Assembly: GCA_002633025.1 (NCBI GenBank)
Contig: NMRB01002538.1
Location: 1-64,000, forward strand
DNA: 64,000 nucleotides
Direction of reading: 5' to 3'
DNA from: Notospermus geniculatus
Taxonomy: Eukaryota; Nemertea; Pilidiophora; Heteronemertea; Lineidae
Shown: positions 61,666 through 64,000 of the stretch, one piece after another
Numbering within the stretch: position 1 is the stretch's first letter
How the letters are laid out: the number at the start of each line of letters is the position of its first letter
Translations under genes and position numbers: made by a program
Notes under the pieces: model-generated
Databases searched by the model: none
Told to the model about the DNA's origin: nothing
Seen by the model: the letters and a program-made list of their open reading frames with translations, nothing else

Positions 61666-62767
61666 CTCTTGAAAGGCTTACTGGATATAGCATAATCATA
61701 AAAAGCATAACATGATCGGGAGTACTCATTATTTCCACGCCCACCATGACAGTGGCGCGGATACCTAGTTTCTTGTCGTTCCGCTAGGTGATTGGTTGTC
61801 AGAGTGACGCCAGCACCTTGAGTCTTACATCATGGCAGCGCCCATACTAGTAGTTTGCCGCTTCGATGGTTGAAATCGAGACAGAAGCCGAGAGTTTTTT
61901 TAATTCATAGCCTACATGTATGTGACAAGAGATTCAGTGAAATGTAACATGCACATGCATCAGGTCGATGTGTCTAAATCTGGCACTTAGATCAGTTGAT
62001 CGAATTAACCAAGGTCTGCCTCATCTTGGCATACGCAGAAATTGAATCATGAGTCATGCGGCGGGGGGGGGCTACAGTGTGTTCCATCATATTATTGCTT
62101 GACATAGCCGAATATGATGCCTCGGGGTTGAACTCAGCACTTCTATAAAGATATTTCCTTAACATTACCTACCTGATACAAAATGCAGTGAGCAAACNGA
62201 AAATAGTGATGTAACAGTAAACATGGTATTCCAGATATAGGCTGGGGACTACTTTCCAGCCTATATAAATAGAAATACAGGTATCTGTATTGGATGTGCA
62301 GGAAATTATGCTTGGAGATTATGTCCCGGGTTGAGTGGAATAATTTTACAGTAGTTTTAGCGCAGTGTGTCCCTTATGCATGAAAATTTTGTTGAAATGA
62401 GTTAATGGCATATTTGAAATAAGTAGGTCGCAATGTACATTTTGTGAAGATCACATCGATTTCGAAGCGACAGGTGTTGCAGAATACTCGTTCGAAGTTT
62501 GACTGTGTAATGCATTCTCCATTAATCTAAAATCCTTCTTTTGCTTTTTTCTCGAAATCGCCTCTGATACTGAACACCAACTGTTATGGGGTCTTGCACA
62601 AGATGCGCTCCCTCTGCACGTGCCATCTGCACCTCGCTCCCGTGTAAAAAAACATGATATCCAGGACACTTTTTGTACATCTCAAAAGGGTATAACTTTG
62701 GGTACTAGGTTTAAGATTATGTTATGCTTTTTATGATTATGCTATATCCAGTAAGCCCTCTTGAAAG
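61666..62767. mobile_element. Foldback element of about 1.1 kb
   Basis: CTTGAAAGGCTTACTGG...AAAAAGCATAAC at 61666-61711 is mirrored at 62721-62767. There is no transposase. The interior (one undetermined base at 62198) has no gene. Confidence 0.65.
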
Positions 62768-64000
62768 CATCTGCAAAAGAAGCGATTTTGTTGCTTTACA
62801 CTACATTGGTAGTACCGGTGTAGCGAAAGCAAAATTGCATTCATGGGCTGCAGTCTTTACGAGTCCCGTCGAAAAGGGAGCTACGCCCGTGTGAACGAGG
62901 CCTTACCTGTGACGAAATCACGCGCATGATCTCTCAGGCACTGCTCATGCTGTTAGAAGCATAGTTTATCGATTTTTAGTGATTATTTCCGGGATATCTT
63001 TTAGTTATGATAACTGTAAATGTTGATATATACCATCTAGTGGTAGTGCCACTAGATTCTAGTGCTGCTTACCCCCGCCCCCCCCCCAAAAAAAAATCTG
63101 GGTATTTTTTTGTTCAAAAGTTTGGTTTTTTTGCCAAACTTTTGGGTACAGTACTATGTGACTTGACTGAGTTTGTGTATTTTGCCAATGTTTTGGGTAC
63201 AATATGTGAATGGACTGATTTTTGGGGGTATTTTCTACATATTTTGGGTACAATTATAATGTGAAGTTGGCGGCTCAGTGGGAGGTAGAGAACGACGAAA
63301 ACAACTTGGGCACTTACTCATGTTTATTCCGTACAAATCCTACTTCCAAACGTAGAACGATTACTGTTAAACGTATTTCATGATGTTTCTGCATAAAACT
63401 GACCAGAAATATCCAAAACGTATGATGCGGACCTTCAAACGTACAACGTACAATTGGCAATGATTTCCGTACAGTGTACGGTGGAAACGTACAAGTAACC
63501 CATGAGGCACGCATTTGAACGAACCGACCTCGAACCAGATGGAGGCGGGTTACTGAACCCGAACCTTGTAAAAGCGATCAATCCTGAACCGAACTGCTCG
63601 AGGAGGGTGGAGGTAGGTTTTCTCGAACCAGCACCGTGTGAAAAGGCCCTTTGTGGTACATGTATTTTCGTGGCTCTTCAATGAAACATTCTCGGAAAAA
63701 CCACTGTTTACGACAATCAATATAACCATTGTATAATATACTGACATCATTTTTTGCTTGAACCGTGTTTGTGATACATCTATAGGCAACAATGCTACGG
63801 CTCCAAACACTGCACCCAAAACGACAGAGAAAGCCATTCTGTGCTTTTCATATCAGCTTCGTAACACCATTTTGAGTTTAGAATTATGAAGTGCATGAAC
63901 CCGAAACTCCCTAATGAGTGACGTCCTGCTGACACCGTCTCTGGATGATGGTCAACCTTGTGCTTTACTAATTCAGTCGGCCTCTGCATGGATATGTTTA
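62768..64000. other. Right end of the window, no gene supported
   Basis: A degenerate tandem repeat of period about 55 bp lies at 63115-63262 (units around TTTTGGGTACA.TATGTGA). A C run is at 63076-63088. Short open frames have no recognised content. Confidence 0.4.

Noticed and set aside
63007-63264. 85-codon open frame near the right end
   Set aside because: It is generated by a degenerate tandem repeat (period about 55 bp) and a C run.

Overview
The window is eukaryotic genomic DNA from a marine invertebrate, probably a deuterostome such as an amphioxus or hemichordate. This rests on the transposon families, the intron signals, two neuropeptide-type GPCR genes, tRNA-derived SINEs and the abundant acatgta and aggcctac words. 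The species cannot be fixed from the sequence. A few N bases (36825, 52632, 61490, 62198) show that it is a draft assembly.

The dominant feature is a three-level nest of mobile elements. A decayed BEL/Pao retrotransposon (reverse transcriptase piece at 579-947, remaining pieces from 39763 to about 43830) is split by a PIF/Harbinger DNA transposon (950-39759, 3-bp target duplication TTA). The Harbinger transposase exon is in turn split by a 33.8-kb Maverick/Polinton (adintovirus-like) element at 2217-36042. That element starts with AG, ends with CT, has inverted repeats of about 710 bp that look at least 99% identical, and is flanked by a perfect 6-bp duplication TGCGTT.

Inside the Polinton, the left 2-13 kb hold two unrecognised minus-strand genes (5.0-7.6 kb). 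A long upstream region with no large gene follows; it has minus-strand splice signals, gene fragments and hairpins. From 13 kb to 33 kb the plus strand carries: penton (frame broken), an unknown Ser-rich protein, a DUF4326 protein, protein-primed DNA polymerase B with a retropepsin-like C-terminal extension, a PC4-like putative ssDNA-binding protein, a deoxynucleoside kinase, a Cys-rich/AT-hook/acidic protein, the integrase (split by a SINE), packaging ATPase, a small basic protein, a conserved Polinton protein, a pVI-like protein, the major capsid protein (frame broken) and an adenain-type protease. Together these form a replication and nucleotide-supply module plus a complete virion module. 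The element looks recently inserted, but this copy cannot be fully functional as read.

The right flank (43.3-57 kb) contains a direct segmental duplication. Each copy carries a BEL/Pao integrase remnant, a minus-strand gene remnant and an intact 349-codon class A GPCR gene (45838-46887 and 55737-56786). A decayed Gypsy-type LTR retrotransposon lies between them. The last 7 kb are a graveyard of foldback elements, MITEs and a tRNA-headed SINE, with no gene I can support.
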